The notes beneath the pieces are model-generated. The model was not told the origin of the DNA and searched no databases. It worked only from the letters and a program-made list of their open reading frames with translations. Of a DNA stretch of 64,000 bases, positions 18,209 to 27,464 are shown piece after piece; the first letter of the stretch is position 1; the number at the start of each line of letters is the position of its first letter. The stretch spans positions 2,666,001 to 2,730,000 of the forward strand of contig NZ_CP051884.1 of the NCBI RefSeq assembly GCF_012931845.1, read 5' to 3'. Origin of the DNA: Cellulomonas taurus. GTDB taxonomy: Bacteria; Actinomycetota; Actinomycetes; Actinomycetales; Cellulomonadaceae. The position numbers and the translations under genes are program-made.

Positions 18209-19498
18209 TCAGTACTGCTTGAGGCCGGGGTACAGCGGGAACGCCTCGGCCAGCTTGGTGACCCGCGCCCGCAGCGCCTCGACGTCGGCCGACTGACCGG
18301 CGGTCAGCGCGGTGGCGATCACGTCGGCGACCTCGGTGAACTCGGCGTCGCCGAAGCCACGGGTGGCCAGCGCCGGGGTGCCGATCCGCAGACCGGAGGT
18401 GACGCGCGGCGGACGCGGGTCGAAGGGCACCGCGTTCCGGTTCACCGTGATCCCGATCCCGTGCAGCAGGTCCTCGGCCTGCTGGCCGTCCAGCTGGGAG
18501 TGCCGCAGGTCCACCAGCACCAGGTGCACGTCGGTGCCGCCGGTGAGCACGGACACGCCGGCCTCCCGCACCGCGGGGGCGGCCAGCCGGTCGGCGATGA
18601 TCCGCGCGCCGTCGATGGTGCGCTGCTGCCGGTCCTTGAACTCGTCGGAGCCGGCGATCTTGAAGGACACCGCCTTGGCGGCGATCACGTGCATCAGCGG
18701 GCCACCCTGCTGACCCGGGAACACGGCGGAGTCGATCTTCTTGGCGTACTCCTCCTTGCTCAGGATGAAGCCCGAGCGCGGACCGCCGATCGTCTTGTGC
18801 ACCGTGGAGGACACCACGTCGGCGTAGGGCACCGGGGACGGGTGCAGCCCGGCGGCGACCAGCCCGGCGAAGTGCGCCATGTCGACCCAGAGCTTGGCGC
18901 CGACCTCGTCGGCGATCTCGCGCATCGCGGCGAAGTCCAGGTGCCGCGGGTAGGCGGACCAGCCGCCGATGATGACGTCCGGCCGGTGCTGGAGGGCCGC
19001 CTCGCGGATCGCCTCCGGCTCGATCAAGTAGGTGTCCGGGTTCACGCCGTAGGCGGCGACGTCGTAGAGCTTGCCGGAGAAGTTGATCTTCATGCCGTGG
19101 GTCAGGTGCCCACCATGGGACAGCTCCAGACCCAGGATCTTGTCGCCGGCGTTGGCCAGCGCGTGCAGGACCGCCGCGTTCGCGGTGGCACCGGCGTGCG
19201 GCTGCACGTTCGCGTGCTCGGCGCCGAACAGCTCCTTCGCGCGGGCGATCGCCAGGTTCTCGGCGATGTCGACCTGCTCGCAGCCGCCGTAGTAACGGCG
19301 ACCGGGGTAGCCCTCGGCGTACTTGTTGGTCAGCACCGACCCCTGCGCCTGCAACACGGCACGGGGGACGAAGTTCTCACTGGCGATCATCTCCAGCGTG
19401 CTCTGCTGGCGGGTCAGCTCACCGTCCAGAACGGCGGCGATCTCGGGGTCGACCTGGTCCAGGCCCTGGTCCAACAGCGGGGTGTGCTCGGCGCTCAT
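18209..19498 (-). CDS. glyA: Serine hydroxymethyltransferase
   Basis: GlyA converts serine and THF to glycine and 5,10-methylene-THF. The 429-residue protein shows the PLP-Lys motif [14 protein letters not shown], the substrate loop SGGHLTHG-type segment (SHGGHLTHG) and [15 protein letters not shown]. The ATG at 19498 has a strong GAGGAG ribosome site; an in-frame start five codons upstream would overlap it. It is first in a glyA-folD operon with a ZTP riboswitch leader. Confidence 0.97.
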   Translation of the reverse strand: MSAEHTPLLDQGLDQVDPEIAAVLDGELTRQQSTLEMIASENFVPRAVLQAQGSVLTNKYAEGYPGRRYYGGCEQVDIAENLAIARAKELFGAEHANVQPHAGATANAAVLHALANAGDKILGLELSHGGHLTHGMKINFSGKLYDVAAYGVNPDTYLIEPEAIREAALQHRPDVIIGGWSAYPRHLDFAAMREIADEVGAKLWVDMAHFAGLVAAGLHPSPVPYADVVSSTVHKTIGGPRSGFILSKEEYAKKIDSAVFPGQQGGPLMHVIAAKAVSFKIAGSDEFKDRQQRTIDGARIIADRLAAPAVREAGVSVLTGGTDVHLVLVDLRHSQLDGQQAEDLLHGIGITVNRNAVPFDPRPPRVTSGLRIGTPALATRGFGDAEFTEVADVIATALTAGQSADVEALRARVTKLAEAFPLYPGLKQY

Positions 19499-19555
19499 GC
19501 GTCTCCTCGGCACTCAGCGGGCGCGGTCGTGATGACCGCAGCCTCAGGCGGCGTT

Positions 19556-19652
19556 GATCCGACCGACGGGCCCAGGCGTCCGACCCGAAGTTCTCCAGCT
19601 GTGTCGCTCCCCGGTGGTGGTCCACCTGTGCGCCAGTTGCGACGCTGACACC
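19556..19652 (-). promoter_or_regulatory. ZTP riboswitch (pfl motif) upstream of glyA
   Basis: Read on the minus strand, the leader has the conserved features of the ZTP/pfl RNA: a P1 helix (GTCGC with GCGAC), AACTGGCG, a GGTGG/CCACC hairpin, the CACCGGGGAGCG core and, further 3', CGCCTGGGC, which forms the pseudoknot with the GGCG of the first part. ZTP riboswitches sense ZMP/ZTP, which builds up when 10-formyl-THF is short, and turn on one-carbon genes. That matches glyA-folD downstream. The expression platform is not obvious. Confidence 0.9.
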
Positions 19653-19668
19653 ATAGCAACTGGTGTCA
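19646..19668. promoter_or_regulatory. Inverted repeat at the head of the glyA leader
   Basis: TGACACCA (19646-19653) and TGGTGTCA (19661-19668) form a perfect 8-bp inverted repeat around a 7-nt centre. It overlaps the stop codon of the upstream GNAT gene and directly precedes the riboswitch, so it could be an operator at the glyA promoter or a weak terminator. Confidence 0.4.
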
Positions 19669-20175
19669 GGGTGCGACCGGCTCGTCCGCGACGTCCGGGT
19701 CGCCCATGATCCGCCGCAGGTACGCGTAGGTCAGGTCGCCGACGGTCTGGTCGTGCTCGTGGGTGTAGCCGTGCTTCTCGTACACGGCGAGGTTCTGCAC
19801 CGAGTCGCGCCCGGTGAACACCCAGACCTCCTCCACGTCCGCGGGCATGTGCGGCAGGATCGACAGCAGCAGCTGGGTGCCGATGCCGTGCCCCTGCTGG
19901 TCGGGCGCCACGGCGAACCGCCCCAGGGTGGCCTTCTTGCCCTCGAACACCACGCGGATCGAGCCGACCATCCGGTGACCCGCCCACGCGCCGAGCGTGA
20001 CCACGCCGTCCTTGGCCAGGTCGGCACGCAGCTCGCTGAGCGTCTGGGTCAGCGGCGGGATGTTCGGGTCGTTGTACTGCTGGGCCTCGGTGACGAACGC
20101 GGCCCGGCGCAGCGTGAGCAGTTCGCCCGCCTCGGCGTCGTCGACGGGCCGGATGGTCACCTCGGTCTGGCTCAT
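19666..20175 (-). CDS. GNAT-family N-acetyltransferase
   Basis: The 169-residue protein has the GNAT fold: beta-alpha start (TEVTIRPVDDAEAGELLTLR), the acetyl-CoA loop VAPDQQGHGIGTQLLLSIL (R/Q-x-x-G-x-G/A type) near residue 95-113, and a C-terminal NLAVYEKHGYTHEHDQ. The acceptor substrate is unknown. ATG 20175 gives the natural N-terminus. It lies upstream of the glyA leader on the same strand. Confidence 0.88.
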   Translation of the reverse strand: MSQTEVTIRPVDDAEAGELLTLRRAAFVTEAQQYNDPNIPPLTQTLSELRADLAKDGVVTLGAWAGHRMVGSIRVVFEGKKATLGRFAVAPDQQGHGIGTQLLLSILPHMPADVEEVWVFTGRDSVQNLAVYEKHGYTHEHDQTVGDLTYAYLRRIMGDPDVADEPVAP

Positions 20176-20275
20176 GGTCCTATCGTCGCAGCCGGGACGC
20201 CTTCCCGACCACCCGGAAGTCCTGTGTGTGGACAGCGGGGCATCGTCCCCGACCGCCCCGAGTACCCTCACCGTC

Positions 20276-21121
20276 GTGTCTACCTCCTGGGTGCTCTCGC
20301 TGTCCTGCCCCGACCAGCCCGGCATCGTCGCCGCTGTCGCCGGTCTGCTGGCCGCCCACGGGGGCAACATCACCGAGTCGCAGCAGTTCGGCGACCCGCT
20401 GTCCGGCCTGTTCTTCATGCGGGTCGAGGTCGCCGCGACCGCGACCCGGGAGCAGCTGACCGCCGACCTGGAGCCGCTGGCCGACCGGTTCGGCATGACC
20501 TGGACCCTGGACGTCGCGGGCCGACCGATGCGCACGCTGATCCTGGGGTCCACCGCCGCGCACTGCGTCAACGACCTGGCGTTCCGGCAGCGGTCCGAGG
20601 GTCTGCCGATCGACATCGTGGGCTTGGTGTCCAACCACACCGCACTGACCGACCTGGCGGCGTTCTACGGGATCGACTTCCACCACGTGCCGGTCACCAA
20701 GGACACCAAGGCCGAGGCGGAGGCGCGGCTGCTCGCGCTGGTCGAGGACCTGGACGTCGAACTGGTCGTGCTGGCCCGCTACATGCAGATCCTCTCCGAC
20801 GACCTGTGCCGCAAGCTCGCCGGTCGGGTGATCAACATCCACCACTCGTTCCTGCCGTCGTTCAAGGGCGCCCGGCCCTATGCCCAGGCGCACGAGCGGG
20901 GCGTGAAGCTGATCGGCGCCACCGCCCACTACGTCACCGGTGACCTGGACGAGGGTCCGATCATCGAGCAGGACGTGGAGCGGGTCGACCACACCCGGGG
21001 CGTGAACGACCTGGTGGCACTGGGTCAGGACGTCGAGCGCCGAGCGCTGGCCCGGGCCGTGCGCTGGCACGCCGAGCACCGGGTGCTGCTCGACGGGCAC
21101 CGCACGATCGTCTTCCGCTGA
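20276..21121 (+). CDS. purU: Formyltetrahydrofolate deformylase
   Basis: PurU hydrolyses 10-formyl-THF to THF and formate, balancing the one-carbon pool. The 281-residue protein has an N-terminal ACT domain (about 4-85, SLSCPDQPGIVAAVAGLL) and a formyltransferase-like catalytic domain with NIHHSFLPSFKGARPY and ATAHYVTGDLDEGPIIEQDV (catalytic Asn, His, Asp). TACCCT at 20263-20268 lies 7 nt before the GTG start, which suggests a leaderless transcript. It is divergent from the GNAT gene. Confidence 0.95.
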   Translation: MSTSWVLSLSCPDQPGIVAAVAGLLAAHGGNITESQQFGDPLSGLFFMRVEVAATATREQLTADLEPLADRFGMTWTLDVAGRPMRTLILGSTAAHCVNDLAFRQRSEGLPIDIVGLVSNHTALTDLAAFYGIDFHHVPVTKDTKAEAEARLLALVEDLDVELVVLARYMQILSDDLCRKLAGRVINIHHSFLPSFKGARPYAQAHERGVKLIGATAHYVTGDLDEGPIIEQDVERVDHTRGVNDLVALGQDVERRALARAVRWHAEHRVLLDGHRTIVFR

Positions 21122-21124
21122 CGA

Positions 21125-21931
21125 CTAGAGCACGTGCGACGGCCGGATGCTGCGGCCGTCGGGCGTGATCCCGGTGATCGCCGCGATCAGGTCCTCGTAG
21201 GAGGCGTGCTCGGCGTCGAAGTCGCCGCTGACCCTGCCCAGGCGCAGCACGACGATCCGGTCGGCGACCGCCTGCACGTCCACCATCGAGTGGCTGATCA
21301 TCACCACGCCGAGCCCGGCCTCGCGCAGCCGTTCGACCATGTTCAGCACCTCGGCGGTCTGGGAGATGCCCAGCGACGCCAGCGGCTCGTCCAGCACGAC
21401 GACCTTCGGCTCGCCGACCAGTGCCCGGGCCACCGCCACCGCCTGCCGCTGCCCTCCGGACAACGAGCTGAGCGGGGCCCGCACCGACGGCACCCGGGCC
21501 GCCAGCTGGTTCAGCACCTCCCAGGCGCGCTTCTCCATCAGCCGCTCGTCCAGCAGCCCGCCGCGCCGCAGCTCCTGACCGAGGAACAGGTTCTGCACCA
21601 CGTCCAGGTTCTCCGCCAGCGCCGGGACCTGGAACACCGCGGCGATCCCGCGTTCCCGGGCCTCCCGGGTGTTGTTCAGCACGACCCGCTCGCCGCCGAC
21701 CTCGATCCAGCCGGAACCGGGCACCAGCGCGCCGGACATCACCCGGGCGAGGGTCGACTTGCCGGCGCCGATGTCACCGACGACGGCGACCACCTCGTGC
21801 GGGTGCACGTCCAGGTCGACGTCGACCAGGGCACGCACCGCGCCGTACTGGTAGGACACACCGCGAACCGACAGGGCTGGTGTGCTCGTCCGTGAGGCCA
21901 CCGGTCCTCCTCCACTGCTGTGGGTGGTCAT
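21125..21931 (-). CDS. Sugar-type ABC transporter ATP-binding protein (orphan)
   Basis: The 268-residue ATPase has Walker A GDIGAGKST (about 53-61), Q-loop VFQVPALAENL, signature LSGGQRQ, Walker B VVVLDEPLASLG and the switch His in ISHSM. This is the single-domain FrcA/XylG-like class of carbohydrate importers. No permease or binding-protein gene is adjacent, so partners must be elsewhere. Its ATG overlaps the stop of the ROK regulator gene (ATGA), making an operon. The N-terminal ~20 residues before the domain are Ser/Gly/Thr-rich. Confidence 0.9.
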   Translation of the reverse strand: MTTHSSGGGPVASRTSTPALSVRGVSYQYGAVRALVDVDLDVHPHEVVAVVGDIGAGKSTLARVMSGALVPGSGWIEVGGERVVLNNTREARERGIAAVFQVPALAENLDVVQNLFLGQELRRGGLLDERLMEKRAWEVLNQLAARVPSVRAPLSSLSGGQRQAVAVARALVGEPKVVVLDEPLASLGISQTAEVLNMVERLREAGLGVVMISHSMVDVQAVADRIVVLRLGRVSGDFDAEHASYEDLIAAITGITPDGRSIRPSHVL

Positions 21932-23112
21932 CCTGCCACCACCAGAGATTCCGCCACACCGGCGTGGTCCATCGCCAGGGCGAGCGCACCGCGCACCTCC
22001 GCCTCGGTGCCGAGCGCCGTGGCCACCACCTCGACCGGCCCGACCGTGCTGGGCAGGGTGCGTTGCAGCAGCACCGACCGGAAGGTGTCCAGCAGGATCG
22101 GCCCCGCCTCGGCCAGCCGACCACCGACCACCACGACCTCCGGGTCGAGCAGGTTGCAGGTGTCGGCCGCGGCGACCGCGAGCAGTCGACCGGCGTCCGA
22201 GATCACCCGGCGGCACCCCGGGTCGCCGTCCTGCGCGCGGGCGATCACGTCCGGCAGCGTCAGGTGTCCGTGGCTGGACTCCAGCATCCGCAGCAGCGCC
22301 GGGGCGCCGATCACCGCGTCCAGGCAGCCGCGGTTGCCGCACCGGCAGATCGGACCGTTCTCGTCCACGGTGATGTGGCCGAACTCCCCGGCCGCGCCGG
22401 CCCGCCCGTGCACCAGCCGTCCGCCGACGATCAGCCCGGCGCCGACGCCGTGGGACACCTTCAGGTAGACCACGTGCTGGCGTCCGGTCGCGGCGCCCTG
22501 GCGCAGTTCGGCCAGCGCGCCGAGGTTCGCGTCGTTGTCCACGTAGACCGGGGCCGCCAGCCGTCGCTCCAGCACCTCGGTCACCGAGACGCCGTCCCAG
22601 CCGCGCAGCACCCCGGCGGAGACGATCCGGCCGGTGGTCGGGTCGACCGGCGCCGGGACCCCCACCCCGACCGCCATCAGCTCGGACAGGCTGGTGTCCA
22701 GGCTCTCCACCAGCTCGGCGATCAGCAGCGCGGCACGTTCGAGTCCGGCGTCGGCGCGGTGCTCCGGCGGCAGCGGCATCCGCTGCTCGGCCAGGATCTG
22801 CTGCCCCGCGTCGGCGATCGCGACCCGCAACGACCGGGAACCGAAGTGCACTCCGGCGACCAGGCCGAGGTTCCGGGCGAGGGTCACCTGCTGGGCACGG
22901 CGGCCGCTGCGGATGCTGGAGGAGGTGTTCAGGACCCCGGCGGAGGTCAGCTCCTTGACGATGTTCGACACCGTGGCGGGTGACAGCCCGGTGACACCGG
23001 CCAGCTCGACCTGCGTGAGGGAGCCACGCTGCTGGACGGCACTCACGATCCGGGCGCGGTTGGCTTCGCGGAGCGAAGACTGCGAACCCGGGGTCACCCT
23101 CTCAGTGCCCAC
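21928..23112 (-). CDS. ROK-family transcriptional regulator
   Basis: An N-terminal winged helix (about 15-75, NRARIVSAVQQRGSLTQVEL and GLSPATVSNIVKELTSAGVL) precedes a ROK sugar-sensing domain with the zinc-binding motif CRCGNRGCLDAV. At 394 residues it matches NagC/XylR-type repressors. Glucokinase activity is unlikely given the HTH. It is co-transcribed with a sugar ABC ATPase, which suggests control of a sugar uptake system. GTG is the start at 23112. Confidence 0.92.
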   Translation of the reverse strand: MGTERVTPGSQSSLREANRARIVSAVQQRGSLTQVELAGVTGLSPATVSNIVKELTSAGVLNTSSSIRSGRRAQQVTLARNLGLVAGVHFGSRSLRVAIADAGQQILAEQRMPLPPEHRADAGLERAALLIAELVESLDTSLSELMAVGVGVPAPVDPTTGRIVSAGVLRGWDGVSVTEVLERRLAAPVYVDNDANLGALAELRQGAATGRQHVVYLKVSHGVGAGLIVGGRLVHGRAGAAGEFGHITVDENGPICRCGNRGCLDAVIGAPALLRMLESSHGHLTLPDVIARAQDGDPGCRRVISDAGRLLAVAAADTCNLLDPEVVVVGGRLAEAGPILLDTFRSVLLQRTLPSTVGPVEVVATALGTEAEVRGALALAMDHAGVAESLVVAG

Positions 23113-23158
23113 CCCAGGAGGATAGCGGTGCTGGGCTTGGGTTCAGAACCTGACCACA

Positions 23159-23192
23159 ACGGCCCCACCCCGCCACAGCGGAATGGGGCCGT
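23159..23192. terminator. Terminator of icd
   Basis: ACGGCCCCA (23159-23167) pairs perfectly with TGGGGCCGT (23184-23192); the 16-nt centre can form a small inner hairpin. It lies just downstream of icd on the minus strand. Confidence 0.65.
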
Positions 23193-23205
23193 CGGTCACG
23201 CGGGA

Positions 23206-24423
23206 TCAGCCCAGGCGCGCGGCGAGGTTCTGGTCCAGGGCGGCGAGGAAGTCCTCGGTGGTGAGCCACTGCTGGTCCGGGCCGACCAGGAGCGCGAGGT
23301 CCTTGGTCATCTTGCCGGACTCGACGGTCTTGACCACGACGTCCTCGAGGGTCTCCGCGAAGGTGATGACCTCGGGGGTGCCGTCCAGCTTGCCGCGGTG
23401 CTTGAGGCCACCGGTCCAGGCGAAGATCGACGCGATCGGGTTGGTCGAGGTCGGCTTGCCCTGCTGGTGCTGGCGGTAGTGCCGGGTCACGGTGCCGTGT
23501 GCGGCCTCCGCCTCCACGGTCTTGCCGTCCGGGGTCATCAGCACCGACGTCATCAGGCCGAGCGAGCCGAAGCCCTGCGCGACGGTGTCGGACTGCACGT
23601 CACCGTCGTAGTTCTTGCAGGCCCAGACGTAGCCGCCCTCCCACTTCATCGCGGAGGCGACCATGTCGTCGATCAGCCGGTGCTCGTAGGTGAGGCCCCG
23701 CTCGGCGAAGGCGGACGCGAACTCCTGGTCGAACACCTCCTGGAAGATGTCCTTGAAGGCACCGTCGTAGGCCTTGAGGATCGTGTTCTTGGTCGACAGG
23801 TACACCGGGTAGTTCCGCTGCAGGCCGTAGGCGAAGGACGCCCGGGCGAAGTCGCGGATCGACTCGTTGAAGTTGTACATGCCCATCGCCACGCCGCCCG
23901 CCTCCGGGTAGGTGACGACCTCCTGGTGGATCGGCTCGGAGCCGTCCGCCGGGGTGTAGGTCAGCGTGAGCGTGCCGGCGCCCGGCACCTTGAAGTTGGT
24001 CGCCTTGTACTGGTCGCCGTGGGCGTGCCGCCCGATGATGATCGGCTTGTTCCAGCCCGGCACCAGCCGCGGGATGTTGCTGATGATGATCGGCTCGCGG
24101 AAGACCACACCGCCGAGGATGTTGCGGATCGTGCCGTTCGGGGAGACCCACATCTTCTTGAGGCCGAACTCCTCGACCCGGGCCTCGTCCGGGGTGATGG
24201 TGGCGCACTTGACGCCGACCCCGTGCTCCTTGATGGCGTGCGCCGCGTCGACCGTGACCTGGTCGTCGGTGGCGTCGCGGTTCTGGATCGACAGGTCGTA
24301 GTACCGCAGGTCGATGTCCAGATACGGGTGGATCAGGCGGTCCTTGATGAACTGCCAGATGATCCGAGTCATCTCGTCGCCGTCGAGCTCGACGACCGGT
24401 CCCTGCACCTTGATCTTGGCCAT
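23206..24423 (-). CDS. icd: NADP-dependent isocitrate dehydrogenase (homodimeric type)
   Basis: The 405-residue enzyme makes 2-oxoglutarate in the TCA cycle. It starts [20 protein letters not shown], has the isocitrate-binding [12 protein letters not shown], the [10 protein letters not shown] region, and the metal/catalytic segment [20 protein letters not shown], all features of the eukaryote-like IDH family. ATG 24423 is the natural start; the longer open frame upstream codes for an unrelated Arg-rich stretch. TCA genes sucC and sucD are also in this window. Confidence 0.96.
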   Translation of the reverse strand: MAKIKVQGPVVELDGDEMTRIIWQFIKDRLIHPYLDIDLRYYDLSIQNRDATDDQVTVDAAHAIKEHGVGVKCATITPDEARVEEFGLKKMWVSPNGTIRNILGGVVFREPIIISNIPRLVPGWNKPIIIGRHAHGDQYKATNFKVPGAGTLTLTYTPADGSEPIHQEVVTYPEAGGVAMGMYNFNESIRDFARASFAYGLQRNYPVYLSTKNTILKAYDGAFKDIFQEVFDQEFASAFAERGLTYEHRLIDDMVASAMKWEGGYVWACKNYDGDVQSDTVAQGFGSLGLMTSVLMTPDGKTVEAEAAHGTVTRHYRQHQQGKPTSTNPIASIFAWTGGLKHRGKLDGTPEVITFAETLEDVVVKTVESGKMTKDLALLVGPDQQWLTTEDFLAALDQNLAARLG

Positions 24424-24593
24424 GTCCGCCAGATTACTTGACGTCGAGATACTTCGGGTCGCAACCCGGACTGCCAGGCGACGCACAGAGTCGGCTGGCA
24501 TGCTGAGTGGTCGGGTGCGCGCAGCAGGTGCGCCGACCCACCGCCGCGGCACAGACCCGCGGCTCCACCGATCTGACGAATGACGGGATCACC

Positions 24594-25637
24594 ATGTCGC
24601 AGGAGAAGCCCGGCGCCCCGGGCGCGCCGGAACCGACGCCGCAGCAGCCCGAGACCACCGCCGCCGACGCCACACCGGTCGAGCCGACCCCGGCCGCCGA
24701 GGTCCCGGTCGCGCCGGTCGCCCCCGGCCCGGCAGCCCAGGCGGGCTTCGGCGCCGCGGACGGCTACGGCCTGCCGCGCCCCGGCGTCGAGGTCGAGGTC
24801 GACGAGTACGCGGTGCCGCTGCGCCCGGAGGGGGCCTCGCTGGCAGCCCGTCTGGGCGCCGAGGCGTTCGGCACCTTCGTGCTGGTGCTCGCCGGTCTGG
24901 GCACGGCCCTCTACGCCTCCTACACCGGTGCCGGAGCCCTCGGCGTCGCGCTGGCCTTCGGGCTGGCGGCCGGTGCCGCGCACCTGGCGATCGGCCGGGT
25001 CTCCGGCGGACACCTGAACCCGGCGATCACGCTCGGCTCCGCGCTGGCCGGTCGCACCCGGTTCGCCCACCTGCTGCCGTACTGGGTGGCCCAGGTGATC
25101 GGTGCCGCGCTGGCCTCGGCCGTGCTGTACCTGCCGGTGTCCACCTTCCCGGCGCTGCAGACCGCCGAGCGGCAGTTCTTCAGCTCGACCGCGAACGGCT
25201 TCGAGGCGCACTCCCCGCTGGCGATGTCCACCGGCAGCACCGAGGGCTTCAGCCTGATCGCCGCGCTGCTGGTCGAGGTCGTGGTCTCCGCGGTCCTGGT
25301 CGGCGTGTTCCTCGCGGTGAGCAACCGCACCACCACCGACCGCACCGGCGTGCAGAAGTCCGCCGTCGGCTACGGCGCCGTGCTGGCCCTGGCCGTGCTG
25401 ATCGCCACCCCGATCACCAACGCCGGCCTGAACCCGGCGCGCAGCCTGGCGGCGGCGATCTTCTCCGAGAGCTGGGCCTGGGGTCAGCTGTGGGTGTTCG
25501 CCGTGGCGCCGCTGTTCGGTGCGGTGCTCGCCGCGCTGCTCTACCGCGGCTTCGGCGGCGGTGACGACGACGCCGAGCTGGACGACGAGCTGGCCGACGA
25601 CGTGCTGATCGAGGAGGAGATCACCGAGGTCCGCTGA
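24594..25637 (+). CDS. Aquaporin / glycerol facilitator family channel with extended N-terminus
   Basis: The core (about 80-330) is a six-helix MIP channel with both NPA motifs: GGHLNPAITLG and AGLNPARSLA. It moves water or small neutral solutes across the membrane. Two parts are unusual: a ~75-residue Pro/Ala/Glu-rich N-terminal extension and a very acidic C-terminal tail (DDDAELDDELADD). Substrate selectivity cannot be told from the motifs alone. ATG 24594 follows no strong ribosome site. Confidence 0.9.
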   Translation: MSQEKPGAPGAPEPTPQQPETTAADATPVEPTPAAEVPVAPVAPGPAAQAGFGAADGYGLPRPGVEVEVDEYAVPLRPEGASLAARLGAEAFGTFVLVLAGLGTALYASYTGAGALGVALAFGLAAGAAHLAIGRVSGGHLNPAITLGSALAGRTRFAHLLPYWVAQVIGAALASAVLYLPVSTFPALQTAERQFFSSTANGFEAHSPLAMSTGSTEGFSLIAALLVEVVVSAVLVGVFLAVSNRTTTDRTGVQKSAVGYGAVLALAVLIATPITNAGLNPARSLAAAIFSESWAWGQLWVFAVAPLFGAVLAALLYRGFGGGDDDAELDDELADDVLIEEEITEVR

Positions 25638-25652
25638 CCCGGCGCTCTCCGG

Positions 25653-25684
25653 CAGGGCGGTCCCGTTCCGACGGGGCCGCCCTG
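25653..25684. terminator. Bidirectional terminator
   Basis: CAGGGCGGTCCC (25653-25664) pairs with GGGGCCGCCCTG (25673-25684), with one G-T pair and an 8-nt loop, between two convergent genes. Confidence 0.75.
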
Positions 25685-25692
25685 TGTCGCGT

Positions 25693-26058
25693 TCAGGGCA
25701 GGATCTGGGCCAGCGCGCCGATGCTGACGCTGAGGAACGCCAGGGTCACCACGTCGACGGCGCGCCTGCGCACCACCAGCACGGCGGGTCCCGGGCCGCG
25801 CACGACCGCCCGCACCACGGCACACCCCGCCAGCAGCAGGGCGAACAGCGAGGCACCGAAGCCCGGTCCCCAGACCAGGGCCACCGCGACGCAGGCGAGC
25901 ACCGCTCCAGCCACGATCCACAGCGACGCGTTGCGCCCTGCCTCCAGCGACGCGCGGGCGATCTCCCGCGGGTCGAGCGGCTGACCGTCGGGGCCGAACC
26001 GGGCGTCCGGGTCCTCCAGCGGATCCGCCGCGGACTGACCGGGGGTGGTCGGGGTCAC
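25693..26058 (-). CDS. DUF3017-like small membrane protein
   Basis: The 121-residue protein has a polar N-terminus (DPLEDPDARFGPDGQPLDP) and three hydrophobic helices (about 45-62, 66-84, 98-116) with the LEAGRNASLWIVAGAVLA and RGPGPAVLVVRRRAVDV segments seen in DUF3017, a family often found near folD in actinobacteria. The function is unknown. GTG 26058 has an AAGGGAG site 8 nt upstream. Confidence 0.7.
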   Translation of the reverse strand: MTPTTPGQSAADPLEDPDARFGPDGQPLDPREIARASLEAGRNASLWIVAGAVLACVAVALVWGPGFGASLFALLLAGCAVVRAVVRGPGPAVLVVRRRAVDVVTLAFLSVSIGALAQILP

Positions 26059-26106
26059 GGGGCTGCTCCCTTCGATCGAGGCCGCCGCCGAGACTACCGT
26101 GGCCGG

Positions 26107-27456
26107 GTGAGCGCAGCCGACGACACCTCTGCCCCGTCCCGGATCCTGGTGGTGGGTGCCGGCCTCGCCGGGGCCCGCACGGTGCTGGAACTGCGCCGTC
26201 AGGGCCACACCGGCTGGATCGGACTGATCGGTGCCGAGGACGTGCCGCCCTACGACCGGCCGCCGCTGTCCAAGCACCTGTTCGACCGGCCCGCGCCCGC
26301 ATGGCTGGCCGATGAATTGGCCGCCGACGCGCTGACCGCCGCCGACGACGTGCTGCTCGGGGTGCGGGCCACCGGACTGCGGGTCGACGCGGACGGGGTG
26401 CGGGTGAGCGTGGCTGCCGCCGGGGACCGGCCCGGCGCGCTGCCCGACCTGCCGACCGAGATCGCGGCCGACGCGGTGGTGGTGGCCACCGGCTCCACCC
26501 CGATGAACCCGTGGCCCGCCGCTCGGGTGCTGCACACCGCCGCCGACGCGGAGTCCCTGCGACACGCGGTGGCCGACGCGCGGCGCCTGGTGATCGTCGG
26601 TGCGGGCTGGATCGGCGCGGAGCTGGCGACGGTCGCCGCGGCCGCCCTGCCGGACCGGCTCGAGGTGACGGTGCTGGAGGCGCTGGCCGGACCGTTGCCG
26701 GTGCTGGGCGCCGTCGGTGAGCTGACCCGGGACTGGTGGCAGCGGGCCGGGATCGACCTGCGCACCGGGGTGCGGGTAGCGACCGTGGACGACGGCGGCG
26801 TGACACTCGCCGACGGCGAGCGGATCGATGCCGACCTGGTGCTGGCGGCGGTGGGGGCACGACCGGCCACCGACTGGCTGGACGGTGCCCTGCCCCGGGA
26901 CCCGGACGGCGCGGTGCGGGTGGACGAGTGGGGCGCGCCGCTCGTCGACCCGCTGGACGGCCCGGTCACCCACAGCACTGACAGCACTGACAGCACCGAC
27001 AGCACCGGTGCGCCCCTGCCCGCCCGGTCCCGGGTGCGGCTGGTCGGTGACGTGACCCGGCGTCGCTCCGCCCGGCACGGCTGGGTCAGCGGCGGGCACT
27101 GGGACGCGGCGCTGCGCGCACCGGCCGCCGTCGTGGCGGGTCTGCTCGGGGAGGCAGCCGCCGAGGACCCGGCGCCCTACGTGTTCTCCACCCAGTTCGG
27201 ACACGAGCTGGCGCTGTACGGCCACCCGGGACACGGTGACGAGGTGGTGCTGCGCGGCGACCCGGACGACGCCAGCGGGTGGGCCGCCCTGTGGTTCGCG
27301 CCGGACAGCGACCGGCTGACCGCCGTCTTCACCGTCGACCGGCCCCGGGACGTGGCGGCGGCCCGTCGGCTGTTCGCCGCCGAGCAGCTGCCCGAGCTGG
27401 ACCGCGTCGCCGCCGCCGACCCGGCCGTGCAGCTCCGCTCGGCGCTGCGGGCCTGA
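26107..27456 (+). CDS. FAD-dependent ferredoxin-reductase-like oxidoreductase
   Basis: The 449-residue flavoprotein has an FAD-binding LVVGAGLAGARTVLELR start (about 12-28), a VPPYDRPPLSKHLF segment typical of class I dioxygenase/P450 ferredoxin reductases, an NAD-binding VIVGAGWIGAELATVAA and the GDVTRR FAD motif. It should pass electrons from NAD(P)H to a ferredoxin, but no ferredoxin or oxygenase lies nearby. An insert of repeated Ser-Thr-Asp (9-bp DNA repeat, about 26975-27010) interrupts the domain before GDVT. TACCGT 6 nt before the GTG suggests a leaderless start. Confidence 0.88.
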   Translation: MSAADDTSAPSRILVVGAGLAGARTVLELRRQGHTGWIGLIGAEDVPPYDRPPLSKHLFDRPAPAWLADELAADALTAADDVLLGVRATGLRVDADGVRVSVAAAGDRPGALPDLPTEIAADAVVVATGSTPMNPWPAARVLHTAADAESLRHAVADARRLVIVGAGWIGAELATVAAAALPDRLEVTVLEALAGPLPVLGAVGELTRDWWQRAGIDLRTGVRVATVDDGGVTLADGERIDADLVLAAVGARPATDWLDGALPRDPDGAVRVDEWGAPLVDPLDGPVTHSTDSTDSTDSTGAPLPARSRVRLVGDVTRRRSARHGWVSGGHWDAALRAPAAVVAGLLGEAAAEDPAPYVFSTQFGHELALYGHPGHGDEVVLRGDPDDASGWAALWFAPDSDRLTAVFTVDRPRDVAAARRLFAAEQLPELDRVAAADPAVQLRSALRA

Positions 27457-27464
27457 GCGCTCAG
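27453..27464. other. Palindrome supplying both stop codons
   Basis: CTGAGCGCTCAG is a perfect 12-bp palindrome; it contains the TGA of the reductase on the plus strand and the TGA of the VanZ-RDD gene on the minus strand. The two genes are separated by four bases. Confidence 0.7.
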
